Translations under genes and position numbers: made by a program
Shown: positions 1 to 7,202 of the stretch, piece by piece
How positions within the stretch are numbered: position 1 is the stretch's first letter
Layout of the letters: the number at the start of each line of letters is the position of its first letter
Origin: an uncultured Bacilli bacterium
Lineage (GTDB): Bacteria; Bacillota_I; Bacilli_A; RF39; UBA660
Direction: 5' to 3'
Assembly: GCA_934101795.1 (NCBI GenBank)
Contig: CAKORY010000007.1
Coordinates: 1-44,320 of the forward strand
DNA length: 44,320 nt
The notes under the pieces: model-generated
Told to the model about the DNA's origin: nothing
The model's database searches: none
The model's input: the letters and a program-made list of their open reading frames with translations, nothing else

Positions 1-2
1 TA

Positions 3-59
3 AGCAGAAATACTTTAAAAAAATATGCAAAAATTATTGAAGAAAGCAAAATTATTTAA
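3..59 (+). CDS. C-terminal end of an unidentified protein (partial)
   Basis: The first 57 bases read as an open frame of 18 codons ending in TAA at 57-59. The tail is lysine- and isoleucine-rich and looks like a helical C-terminus (SRNTLKKYAKIIEESKII). The gene starts before the window, so the product cannot be named. The next gene follows after 32 bases with its own ribosome site, so the two may be co-transcribed. It is short enough to be chance. Confidence 0.4.
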   Translation, partial: SRNTLKKYAKIIEESKII

Positions 60-91
60 TATTGAACATACAGTTCAGAAGGAGAAAAGAA

Positions 92-421
92 ATGTTTATT
101 GAAGCAAGCGATAAAACCTTGTGTGGGGAATATAATAATGTTAATTTAGATTATGTCAAAAGTTATAATATTGAGAATGGTCACAAGTTTAAAAAAAAGA
201 TAAATTATATTGTTTTTAAAGTTGAAGGCGAAGAATGTCCTATAAGATTTTCCTTTGATAATTATGATGATGCTTTACTAGCTATTGATGCAATCAGATT
301 TTTGCAAAAAGGAATTACTTATGATTTAAAGGGAAAACAGAAGAAAATAAATCAAGAATGTAATTTATATAATTTAGACGAAATTGTTTTTGGATTAAAA
401 AACAAAAAAGAAGCGTTTTAA
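92..421 (+). CDS. hypothetical protein, 109 aa
   Basis: Small soluble protein with no recognised domain, signal peptide or membrane segment. ATG at 92 is chosen because AAGGAGAA lies at 79-86, five bases upstream; an in-frame TTG at 62 lies upstream of this site and is not needed. The sequence has a basic stretch near residue 40 and an acidic, aromatic middle. Its last 4 bases overlap the end of the convergent helix-turn-helix gene (418-879), with no room for a terminator between them. It belongs to the mobile-element-like left part of the window by position and codon use. Function unknown. Confidence 0.7.
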   Translation: MFIEASDKTLCGEYNNVNLDYVKSYNIENGHKFKKKINYIVFKVEGEECPIRFSFDNYDDALLAIDAIRFLQKGITYDLKGKQKKINQECNLYNLDEIVFGLKNKKEAF

Positions 422-879
422 CGCCTCATTTTTCTAGCATAAGTATTCATGAAAAATTCTGAATGCCAAGTTTCTTTATGAGCAACACAAGTCTTTAACA
501 TTGCTAACACATATCCAGGGCAAGTATTTACTCCATTTTCCCAATTCTGAATAGTTCTAAATGGAATACCGGTAAATCTTGCAAATTCTTTCTGATTTTT
601 TCCAATTGACTCTCTGAGTTCAACAAATTCATTTACTTCTTCTTCAGTAACCTGTGGCTTCTCGCCATACTCTGTATATAGTTCTGTATGTCTGATTAAT
701 TTGCTATCTACGTGTTTTTCATATTCAACTTTAAACTTCACGCAATCACCATAATATAATGACTGTTCCCATGATTCGATTGATTCTTTGATTTCATCTT
801 CACCGATTGGATAAACTTTATCAGTACTTCCATCTTCGAAATAAATTGTAAAAGTTGTAACATAGTCATATTCTGTCAT
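418..879 (-). CDS. helix-turn-helix transcriptional regulator, 153 aa
   Basis: Residues about 93-125 form an XRE-type helix-turn-helix (KNQKEFARFTGIPFRTIQNW), similar to the DNA-binding half of antitoxin-like regulators. The first ~80 residues are an acidic, beta-rich domain I do not recognise. Its ribosome site AGGAGAT is well placed before ATG 879. Its own promoter at 909-936 carries a 13-bp palindrome exactly between the -35 and -10 boxes, which suggests autorepression. It is divergent from parA, so it may also influence the partition operon. No toxin partner is seen on the same strand; the convergent 92-421 gene is the only adjacent candidate. Confidence 0.8.
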   Translation of the reverse strand: MTEYDYVTTFTIYFEDGSTDKVYPIGEDEIKESIESWEQSLYYGDCVKFKVEYEKHVDSKLIRHTELYTEYGEKPQVTEEEVNEFVELRESIGKNQKEFARFTGIPFRTIQNWENGVNTCPGYVLAMLKTCVAHKETWHSEFFMNTYARKMRR

Positions 880-908
880 ATTTATATCTCCTTGTATTTG
901 TTAATTAA

Positions 909-936
909 ATTATACACCGATTCGGTGCTTTATCAA
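909..936 (-). promoter_or_regulatory. promoter of the HTH regulator with palindromic operator in its spacer
   Basis: Read on the minus strand: TTGATA at 936-931, a 16-base spacer, TATAAT at 914-909. The spacer contains the palindrome CACCGAATCGGTG (915-927, odd-length, one central base). A repressor bound there would exclude RNA polymerase. This is seen directly; that the regulator at 418-879 binds it is inference. Confidence 0.7.
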
Positions 937-1013
937 GATTTGAATACATATTTTTTATCATAATTGAGAGAGTAAGGTATAAAAAGTCTTATTAAAAAGC
1001 TATAGAAATATAG

Positions 1014-1033
1014 GGTAGCCGAATTCGGCTACC
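1014..1033. repeat. 20-bp perfect palindrome, copy 1 (candidate parS or operator)
   Basis: GGTAGCCGAATTCGGCTACC, identical to the copy at 2811-2830 just after parB. It lies in the 263-base intergenic region between the divergent HTH gene and parA, where no gene ends, so a role as gene terminator is unlikely although TTTT follows on the plus strand. A DNA-binding target is more likely. The core CCGA(A)TTCGG resembles the operator at 915-927. Confidence 0.75.
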
Positions 1034-1111
1034 TTTTAAAATCAAAAAATGAAAGAATTTACATTTGAAATATTATACTTAAAAATTGTTTAAAATAAGT
1101 GCCATATTATA

Positions 1112-1140
1112 TTGACGTATTAAAAAGCGTCATATAAAAT
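1112..1140 (+). promoter_or_regulatory. promoter of parA with inverted repeat
   Basis: TTGACG at 1112-1117, 17-base spacer, TAAAAT at 1135-1140. An inverted repeat TGACG (1113-1117) / CGTCA (1128-1132) spans the -35 box and spacer and could be an operator. Transcription would begin near 1147, after the ATG at 1143, which rules that codon out as the start of parA. Confidence 0.65.
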
Positions 1141-1181
1141 ATATGTACATTAAGAAAGTAAGAGGTAGTGCAAAACAACTT

Positions 1182-1949
1182 ATGAGAAAAACAGCAATAT
1201 GGAATCTTAAAGGCGGAGTAGGAAAAACCACAACGGTAATGCAATTAGCTTTATCATTATCAGGCAGAGGAAAAGATGTACTTCTGATTGATATGGATCC
1301 GCAAGCAAATCTTTCTCAATTCTTTTTAAATGAGCAGAGAAAAGAATCAAATTATATTTGTATGACAGATTTATTTGGTAAGGTCGATACAGAAAAGGTA
1401 AAACGTAGTATTTATAAAGTGTCAGAACATATTGAAATGATTGGAAGTAATTTAGGTCTTGCCAATGCAGAACTGAATGTAAGGACAAATACTATGATTC
1501 CTCAATTAAGTATTCTTGAGAACATTTTAAAAATTGCAGGCAAGAGCTATGATTATGTTTTTATTGATTGTCCGCCAACGATGAATTTACTAACAATCAA
1601 TGCAGCTTTGACAGCAGATGATGTAATTATTCCTGTTAATGTAGATGAATGGGCTAAAGAAGGATTTGACTATACAAACGCAAACATCAAAGAAATCAAT
1701 GAAAACTTTGGCAAAAATGTAAGATATAAAGTTTTATTCACGATGGTAAATAGAAGTAAAATTGATTTTGAGATTATGGATAGTATTAAATCAGGATTAG
1801 CTGAAACGGATTACTACAATGCAACAATTCGTTATCAGGCGAAACCTATAAAAGATAGCAAGAAGAAAAATATTTCGGTTGTCGATTACAAATCTAATGT
1901 CGGCAATGATTATAAAGAATTTGTAGAAGAATACTTAGAAAGAAGATAA
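1182..1949 (+). CDS. parA: ParA-type partition ATPase
   Basis: Deviant-Walker ATPase of the ParA/Soj family, which moves plasmid or chromosome origins by ATP-dependent dimerisation on DNA. Residues 10-16 (KGGVGKT) are the deviant Walker A box, followed by DMDPQANLS (A-prime motif) and a FIDCPPT Walker B region. Length of 255 aa is typical of small Soj-like ParA without an N-terminal DNA-binding domain. ATG 1182 is chosen over ATG 1143 because the latter lies before the predicted transcription start and family members begin just before the Walker box; the GAGGTAG upstream is a rather distant ribosome site. parB follows after 11 bases. The palindromes flanking the pair point to a complete partition cassette of a plasmid-like element, not the chromosomal soj-spo0J locus. 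Confidence 0.93.
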   Translation: MRKTAIWNLKGGVGKTTTVMQLALSLSGRGKDVLLIDMDPQANLSQFFLNEQRKESNYICMTDLFGKVDTEKVKRSIYKVSEHIEMIGSNLGLANAELNVRTNTMIPQLSILENILKIAGKSYDYVFIDCPPTMNLLTINAALTADDVIIPVNVDEWAKEGFDYTNANIKEINENFGKNVRYKVLFTMVNRSKIDFEIMDSIKSGLAETDYYNATIRYQAKPIKDSKKKNISVVDYKSNVGNDYKEFVEEYLERR

Positions 1950-1960
1950 AGGAATTGGCT

Positions 1961-2803
1961 ATGAGCGTGATGGACTTTTTAAATACAGTTTCGCAGGATG
2001 CTAAAGTGCGTGAATGGAAGCGGATTAGCATTGATAATATTATTCCAAATGAAGATAATATTTATCCAATTTCAGAACTCGATGAGCTTGTAAACAGTAT
2101 ATGTACAATTGGTTTAGAACAAAATTTGGTAGTTAAGGAAACTTCTGATCCAGATAAATACATTCTTATAACTGGTCATAGAAGATTGGCAGCAATTAAT
2201 CGTATTCTTGAGAGTAATATTGAATGTAAAGAAAAGATTATTAATGAAATCAAGAATCCTATGTGTTGTGTTATTTCAAAAGATGAAAGTGGCACACAAA
2301 ATACAGACAACGATAAATTAATTGCTCATTACAGACTGCATGAGACTAATATTAATACTAGAAAGATGAGTGATTCAGAACTGTTAATCTGTATTGAAGA
2401 TTATGTAAACACAGTTAAACAACTAAAAGAAAAGCATATTCTAATAAATGGCAAGGAAATTAAAGGTGAAACTCGTGAACTTGTAGCAAAGAGATTTGGC
2501 TTGAGTTCTGGAAAAACACAGCAAGCTCTTGCAGTGATGAAAGCAGATGATAATATTAAAGGAGAGGTTGTAAGTGGGGAAGAATCTATTAATACTGCTT
2601 ATGACAAAATAGCCAAGAAGGACATATTATCTGTTTATATGAAAGCTGTTCGGACTTTTGAAAAGAAAAGTTCAAAAATTGATGCTGATAAAGTCATAGA
2701 CAATATGATGGAATCTGATTTTGAAGAATTATGCAATTTAGCTAATTCAATAAATCATTATTTAACACAGATTAAAATTAAATACACAGAAAGAAACAAT
2801 TAA
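1961..2803 (+). CDS. parB: ParB-type partition protein
   Basis: Centromere-binding CTPase of the ParB/Spo0J family, partner of ParA. The N-terminal ParB/Srx fold has the box II motif GHRR at about residues 72-75 within ITGHRRLAAINRI, the arginine-rich CTP-binding segment. A helix-turn-helix follows near residues 172-194 (RELVAKRFGLSSGKTQQAL). The C-terminal third is helical and probably dimerises. ATG 1961 has AAAGGA seven bases upstream; the in-frame TTG at 1955 is too close to that site. The 20-bp palindrome at 2811-2830 begins 8 bases after the stop codon, a natural position for its binding site. No canonical parS (TGTTTCACGTGAAACA) is seen in the window. Confidence 0.9.
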   Translation: MSVMDFLNTVSQDAKVREWKRISIDNIIPNEDNIYPISELDELVNSICTIGLEQNLVVKETSDPDKYILITGHRRLAAINRILESNIECKEKIINEIKNPMCCVISKDESGTQNTDNDKLIAHYRLHETNINTRKMSDSELLICIEDYVNTVKQLKEKHILINGKEIKGETRELVAKRFGLSSGKTQQALAVMKADDNIKGEVVSGEESINTAYDKIAKKDILSVYMKAVRTFEKKSSKIDADKVIDNMMESDFEELCNLANSINHYLTQIKIKYTERNN

Positions 2804-2810
2804 ATCAGAG

Positions 2811-2830
2811 GGTAGCCGAATTCGGCTACC
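2811..2830. repeat. 20-bp perfect palindrome, copy 2 (candidate parS)
   Basis: Identical to 1014-1033 and here extended to 22 bp (2810-2831) by one more G-C pair. No T-tract follows, so it is a poor intrinsic terminator. With copy 1 it brackets parA-parB. It could also fold as an 8-bp stem with an AATT loop in RNA. Confidence 0.75.
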
Positions 2831-2859
2831 CACTAAATATATAAAAAGGGAAAAATATT

Positions 2860-3090
2860 ATGCAGCTTAATATTACATTGCAGCTTACTGAAAAGGAACT
2901 TTCCACAATCGAAGAAGCGTTATTTATAAGCTCTATGCAGCTATATGATATACAGTATAAAACGAATGATCCTGAAGATGTTGAAGAATATAATAAAATG
3001 GTTAACATTTATGAAAAACTAACTGGAAATGATTGCAGGCACTTACTTGCAAATCTCAATATTATGGGGGATAAAATTGAAAATGAATGA
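2860..3090 (+). CDS. hypothetical protein, 76 aa
   Basis: Small, acidic, probably all-helical protein (MQLNITLQLTEKELSTIEEA at its start) with no recognised domain. AAGGGA lies 8 bases before ATG 2860. It follows the second palindrome and overlaps the next small gene by 8 bases (ATGAATGA), so the two are probably translated together. The beginning resembles small accessory proteins of mobile elements but is too short for a confident assignment. Confidence 0.65.
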   Translation: MQLNITLQLTEKELSTIEEALFISSMQLYDIQYKTNDPEDVEEYNKMVNIYEKLTGNDCRHLLANLNIMGDKIENE

Positions 3091-3223
3091 ATTAGAAATC
3101 AAATTAAACTGTCTTTATAAATTGATGGAAGAACTTAATATGAAAAAAAGATATAATGATGCAGCTACTGTTTACTGGGCTATTGCTCAATTAGAATCAT
3201 ATTTTAAAGTAAAAGTAAAATGA
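3083..3223 (+). CDS. hypothetical small protein, 46 aa
   Basis: A 46-residue protein starting at ATG 3083, overlapping the stop of the preceding gene by 8 bases. A longer in-frame reading from 3029 would lie inside the previous gene and has no ribosome site. The protein is predicted helical (LNCLYKLMEELNMKKRYNDA and onward), without cysteine pairs or membrane segment. The gene ends TGA followed immediately by TAG. Translational coupling to 2860-3090 is inferred. Function unknown. Confidence 0.55.
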   Translation: MNELEIKLNCLYKLMEELNMKKRYNDAATVYWAIAQLESYFKVKVK

Positions 3224-3232
3224 TAGAAGGTA

Positions 3233-3559
3233 ATGATGAGAATTAATTTACAACTTTTTTCAACAGATAAAAATATTTTAGAACAGTTAGAAAATAAAAA
3301 TGTGAATAAATTAGTTAAAGAATTATTATTAAAGGAAATCAATAATAATCATTCAAGTCACGTTATACCACAATTTCCAATTCCTATTGGAGCTGAACCA
3401 GTAAAAAAATATACAATTCGGTTTAATGAAAACAATGATCAGGAATTGATTGATTTCTTTAATAGAATGAACAATAAATATAAACACTGGAAGAATTCAT
3501 ACATTCGTTATGTATTGAATGAATATGTTAGCAAAATAAATCAAAATAAATCAAACTAA
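3233..3559 (+). CDS. hypothetical protein, 108 aa
   Basis: Small basic and asparagine-rich protein of unknown function. ATG 3233 or the adjacent ATG 3236 follows AGAAGG. The C-terminal half (IRFNENNDQELIDFFNRMNN and onward) ends in a helix typical of small DNA-binding or ribbon-helix-helix accessory proteins of plasmids, but no clear motif is visible. It lies between the partition and restriction-modification modules, all on the plus strand. Confidence 0.65.
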   Translation: MMRINLQLFSTDKNILEQLENKNVNKLVKELLLKEINNNHSSHVIPQFPIPIGAEPVKKYTIRFNENNDQELIDFFNRMNNKYKHWKNSYIRYVLNEYVSKINQNKSN

Positions 3560-3573
3560 ATAAAACAAACATT

Positions 3574-4413
3574 ATGAAAAATAAATTAGTAGCACCCGTT
3601 GTTAAATGGGTAGGTGGCAAAAGACAGTTAATGTCCGAAATAGAACCACTTTTTCCAAAAAGATACACCACTTATTGTGAACCATTTGTCGGTGGTGGAG
3701 CAGTCTTATTTTCAAAACAACCACGTCACGCAATTGTTAATGATCTCAATAAAGATTTAATAACAACATATCTTGTTATACGTGATGATGTGAGAACACT
3801 TATTGAATTACTTAAACAATATGAAAATACAGCTGATTATTTCTATAAAGTAAGAGATTTAGACAGAGACAAAGAACAATATAGTCAACTCTCATCAGTA
3901 GAAAAAGCTGCTCGTCTTTTATATTTGAATAAGACTTGTTATAACGGATTATTTAGGGTTAATTCATCAGGCGAATTTAATTCTCCTTTTGGAAATTATA
4001 AGAATCCAAACATTGTAAATGAACCTGTATTACTTGCAGTAAATAAGTACTTTTGCAATAATGACATTGCATTTTATAGTGAGGATTTTGCATCGACACT
4101 AAAAAGAATTAAAAGAGGGGCTTTTGTATATTTAGATCCACCATATGATCCTGTGTCTGACACATCTAGTTTTACTGGATATAATAAAGGTGGTTTTGAT
4201 AGAAAGGAGCAAATCAGACTTAAAAATTGTTGTGATGAATTATCAGCAAATGGCATAAAATTTATGCTATCTAATTCATCGACAGACTTTATTAAAGAGT
4301 TGTATAATAATTACAATATTACAACCGTTAATGCAAATAGAGCTATAAATTCAAACGGTCAAAAACGTGGGAAAGTTGAAGAGGTTATAATTCGTAATTA
4401 TGGGAAAGAATGA
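3574..4413 (+). CDS. DNA adenine N6-methyltransferase, Dam/DpnM class
   Basis: S-adenosylmethionine-dependent adenine methylase of the D12 (alpha, Dam-like) class. Residues 12-19 (WVGGKRQL) and 38-46 (FVGGGAVLF) form the AdoMet-binding motifs, and the catalytic DPPY is at 188-191. Length of 279 aa is normal for Dam/DpnM. It probably protects DNA from the endonuclease encoded by the overlapping next gene (14-base overlap). Many relatives modify GATC, but the target recognition region cannot be read by eye, so specificity is open. No clear ribosome site precedes ATG 3574, which is unusual here. Confidence 0.93.
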   Translation: MKNKLVAPVVKWVGGKRQLMSEIEPLFPKRYTTYCEPFVGGGAVLFSKQPRHAIVNDLNKDLITTYLVIRDDVRTLIELLKQYENTADYFYKVRDLDRDKEQYSQLSSVEKAARLLYLNKTCYNGLFRVNSSGEFNSPFGNYKNPNIVNEPVLLAVNKYFCNNDIAFYSEDFASTLKRIKRGAFVYLDPPYDPVSDTSSFTGYNKGGFDRKEQIRLKNCCDELSANGIKFMLSNSSTDFIKELYNNYNITTVNANRAINSNGQKRGKVEEVIIRNYGKE

Positions 4414-5683
4414 TACTGCATGGGAAGCATTATTTGATAAATATAATATTTTAAGTGAGATTAGTAATACAGGTCGATTTAAAATATCCGCTTCTCAAAT
4501 AAAAGAATACAGAGAGCCAAGGCTGATGACTAAATTTGATCATCGTGAAAATTTACCAGAAATTTTCAAACATTATAATTTAGCCATTTTGCCAATTAGT
4601 AGAGGGGATTATTTAATATCCTCTTTTTATGCATATGAAGATTTATGTTCATTGGATGATATGCAACCAATACCTATACGTATCCCAGATTATCTGCAAA
4701 CATTGACTCCTAAGTATATAGTAAGTGAAGCTATAGCTTTGAATTTTGCAGATGCTGCTGGTATATTATCAAACTTTTTAGATGATTATGATTTAGCATC
4801 AACAGTTAATGGTAGAATGGGATCTAATTGTTTTGATTTCTATATAGATTCAAAAATAGGAAATCAGCTGGTTTCCGTCAACAACTCGCAAGTTGAAATT
4901 GATGCTGCTTATGAAGGAGTGAATTATCTTTCTTTACTAGAAGCAAAAAGAGATATGTCATCTACAGATTTTCTTATTCGTCAATTATATTATCCTTATA
5001 GATTGTGGATGAATAGAATATCCAAACAGGTGAAAACTGTATTTTTTATTTATTCTAATGGAGATTTTAGACTTTATGAATATTCATTCAATGAACCAAA
5101 ATATTATAATTCTCTCCAATTGGTGAAATGTCAACGTTATGTAATAGCTGCTGGAATAACACTAACAGATATACAGAACATTATATATAATATCCAGATT
5201 GAAGCAGAACCTGAAATACCGTTTCCACAGGCTGATAGCATGACAAGAGTTGTCAATTTATTAGAATTACTTATTGGAAACGATATGAGTAAACAAGATA
5301 TTACTGCCAATTATGGTTTTGATGAAAGACAAACAAATTATTATACATCAGCAGGTAAATATTTAGGTCTTATTGAAAATTATCAAAATCAAAATACTAA
5401 GGAAATCGTATTTAGTTTAACTCCTCTAGCCAGAAAAATTCTGAGTTATTCCTATCGAGAAAAACAACTCGAATTAATAAAATGCATTTTGCAACATAAA
5501 GTATTTAATGATGTAATGAAGGCTTATTTACTATGTGGTGAAATGCCAGAAAAAACATATATTATCAATCTTATGAAAAACGACGGTTTATATAATGTGA
5601 ATTCTGATAGCACCTATTCTCGAAGAGCGTCAACAGTAAGTGGCTGGCTTAATTGGATTATATCTTTGTGTGAATTAGAATAA
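4400..5683 (+). CDS. putative type II restriction endonuclease
   Basis: Protein of 427 aa that overlaps the methylase gene by 14 bases, the usual arrangement of a type II restriction-modification pair. A candidate PD-(D/E)XK core is visible: VEIDAAYEG (Asp168) followed by LSLLEAKRD (Glu181, Lys183), set in alternating hydrophobic strands. The N-terminal ~100 residues may recognise DNA, and the C-terminal ~150 residues look helical and may contain a winged-helix segment. I do not recognise the exact family, so the endonuclease call rests on the nuclease-like motif and the methylase neighbour. A stable inverted repeat follows the stop codon. Confidence 0.7.
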   Translation: MGKNDTAWEALFDKYNILSEISNTGRFKISASQIKEYREPRLMTKFDHRENLPEIFKHYNLAILPISRGDYLISSFYAYEDLCSLDDMQPIPIRIPDYLQTLTPKYIVSEAIALNFADAAGILSNFLDDYDLASTVNGRMGSNCFDFYIDSKIGNQLVSVNNSQVEIDAAYEGVNYLSLLEAKRDMSSTDFLIRQLYYPYRLWMNRISKQVKTVFFIYSNGDFRLYEYSFNEPKYYNSLQLVKCQRYVIAAGITLTDIQNIIYNIQIEAEPEIPFPQADSMTRVVNLLELLIGNDMSKQDITANYGFDERQTNYYTSAGKYLGLIENYQNQNTKEIVFSLTPLARKILSYSYREKQLELIKCILQHKVFNDVMKAYLLCGEMPEKTYIINLMKNDGLYNVNSDSTYSRRASTVSGWLNWIISLCELE

Positions 5684-5684
5684 A

Positions 5685-5724
5685 AAAGTAATACGCTGAA
5701 AGGTGGCAATTTACGTATTACTTT
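5685..5724. terminator. 11-bp inverted repeat after the restriction gene
   Basis: AAAGTAATACG (5685-5695) pairs with CGTATTACTTT (5714-5724) around an 18-base loop, immediately after the restriction gene stop. It may be a weak terminator or a binding site; there is only a short T run. Confidence 0.5.
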
Positions 5725-5792
5725 AAATAATTATTTCTACTGTGTGTTATACTTTTAACGAAAGAATTTTTTATTAAAGTCTTTCATTTCTT

Positions 5793-5834
5793 GGCTACTC
5801 TTCTGAAAGCACTACCTAAGAGTAGCCTTTTTTT
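5793..5834 (+). terminator. intrinsic terminator
   Basis: GGCTACTCTT (5793-5802) pairs perfectly with AAGAGTAGCC (5818-5827), loop of 15 bases, followed by seven T. It closes the left, element-like region. Confidence 0.8.
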
Positions 5835-5835
5835 G

Positions 5836-5857
5836 TTTGATACGAATTTGATACGAA
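5836..5857. repeat. tandem 11-bp repeat, possible integrase arm-type site
   Basis: Two perfect adjacent copies of TTTGATACGAA, directly after the terminator. Short direct repeats at this position are typical of arm-type binding sites of tyrosine recombinases near att sites. The flanking duplication needed to prove an attachment site cannot be seen because the other end is outside the window. The rest of this intergenic stretch (5858-5998) shows only AT-rich sequence. Confidence 0.4.
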
Positions 5858-5998
5858 TTAACGAAATCTTTAAGACATTTTAGGAATATAAAAAAATTTA
5901 ATCACTTAAAACTCAAAGTTTAAGATATTGCATACAATTCTATTTTTTTGTAAATTTATTTGTTTTTACATTGTATGTTTATCCTAAATAAAAAACTG

Positions 5999-6538
5999 TT
6001 ATAGTTTAAAGTCATCTATAACAGCATCTTGCATATTTTTACCATCAAAGAATGGTTTAATTTTATATCCGTGTATTTTTGCTACTAAATTTGTGGGAAC
6101 TTTTCTAATTATTTTATTTAATTCACTAGTATTGCTATTGTAATAGCTTTTACATGAAGTTAATGTTTCATTTAATTTGTCGATTTCTTTTAGGTCTTTA
6201 TTAAACTCTTTTGTATTTAGTTCTTCATGATCATTTTTTAATTCAAGAATAATGTTGTAAGCTTCCGTAAGTTTTCTATCAAGTTCATAATTACTAATTC
6301 TTTTATCTTTTAAATCAATGTATTCTTTCAAATAATCTTTTTTTGTTACTACTTTTTTAATTGCTATATTGAGTTTAGAAATAATATCATATTTTTGACG
6401 TAATGATTCATCAATAATTCCTTCAGCTTTTTCTATTTTAAGTTTATAACTAACTAAATTATTATATATAGTGGCATATATTATAGCTAATATACCTGTT
6501 ATTATAATTATAAGTAATATTATTTCAAATAAATTCAT
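5999..6538 (-). CDS. LemA-like membrane-anchored coiled-coil protein
   Basis: About 179 aa with a single N-terminal membrane helix (residues ~5-25) followed by a long helical region. Features of the LemA family are visible: YNNLVSYKLKIEKAEGIIDE after the membrane helix, a central YNIILELKNDHEE helix, and a C-terminal YNSNTSELNKIIRKVPTNLV resembling the conserved YN...lN..i..fP segment. LemA proteins are anchored helical proteins of unclear function. The start at 6538 is preferred over 6550 because GGTGATA lies just before it. It faces the left region and has an unlinked divergent neighbour. Confidence 0.7.
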   Translation of the reverse strand: MNLFEIILLIIIITGILAIIYATIYNNLVSYKLKIEKAEGIIDESLRQKYDIISKLNIAIKKVVTKKDYLKEYIDLKDKRISNYELDRKLTEAYNIILELKNDHEELNTKEFNKDLKEIDKLNETLTSCKSYYNSNTSELNKIIRKVPTNLVAKIHGYKIKPFFDGKNMQDAVIDDFKL

Positions 6539-6660
6539 TATTATCACCATTTATATTGTATCAAATGAAGCCTTTAAAGTAAATAAGGTTATATAAAGTT
6601 TACATGTTTATTAGTTATTCATATATTAAGTATATGGTGTGGTTTTCTTGAAAAATATTT

Positions 6661-7119
6661 GTGATAAAATATTGGAAAAGCAAAAACTTTCCTGCAAGTG
6701 TTGAAGATATGTTTTATACTAGTTTTTTAGATACTGAAAATGAGGGGCTACTTACTTTTTCATTTCCATGGTTAATTTCTAATCCTTCTTCCTATTTTCA
6801 AATTGTTAGTGAAAATGAGGTGTTAGTAAAACCTGACATTTATGAAATAACTTTATCGGGTTTAATAACTGGTACTGATGATGAGCATGGAGGTCATTTT
6901 TATTTACAAGACGAAAATAATTCGGAAATAAAGGCTTTGTCTTTTTATTTTCCTCAAGATAGTGGTAAATATGCTCAATCTTATCAAACTACATTACTTA
7001 GATTTGAAAATGATACAAAGTTAAGTGTTAATGCTTTAATTTTAGGAGATAATAATTTATCTAATGTTGAATTTTCTAATGTTAATTTAATGCTTAAGAG
7101 AATATTAGGAAATATGTAA
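6661..7119 (+). CDS. hypothetical beta-rich protein, possible TNF/C1q-like jelly roll
   Basis: 152 aa starting at GTG, since no ATG precedes the conserved-looking part. No signal peptide or membrane segment. The middle (VLVKPDIYEITLSGLITG, then GHFYLQDENNSEIKALSFYF) has the strand pattern of C1q/TNF-like domains such as the BclA exosporium C-terminus: an entry strand with G-x-Y-x-I, then alternating strands ending in a hydrophobic pair. This is a pattern impression only. Single gene between a minus-strand gene and the FemAB pair. It may form a trimeric structural domain. Confidence 0.5.
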   Translation: MIKYWKSKNFPASVEDMFYTSFLDTENEGLLTFSFPWLISNPSSYFQIVSENEVLVKPDIYEITLSGLITGTDDEHGGHFYLQDENNSEIKALSFYFPQDSGKYAQSYQTTLLRFENDTKLSVNALILGDNNLSNVEFSNVNLMLKRILGNM

Positions 7120-7149
7120 TTACATCTATCTTTTAATAGGTGTTTTTTC

Positions 7150-7178
7150 TTGTTAAAATAAAGCTATTGTGGTAAACT
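7150..7178 (+). promoter_or_regulatory. promoter of the FemAB pair
   Basis: TTGTTA (7150-7155), 17-base spacer, TAAACT (7173-7178) preceded by TGG, giving an extended -10. The first FemAB gene starts 25 bases downstream. Confidence 0.55.
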
Positions 7179-7202
7179 AAATGTATAGATAGTGAGGAAA
7201 AT

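Noticed and set aside
1014..1033. Palindrome as an ordinary terminator
   Set aside because: No gene ends toward it on either strand, and the identical second copy lacks a T-tract; a terminator role for copy 1 alone remains possible but weaker.
1143..1181. Longer start of parA at 1143
   Set aside because: It lies before the predicted transcription start and lacks a ribosome site.
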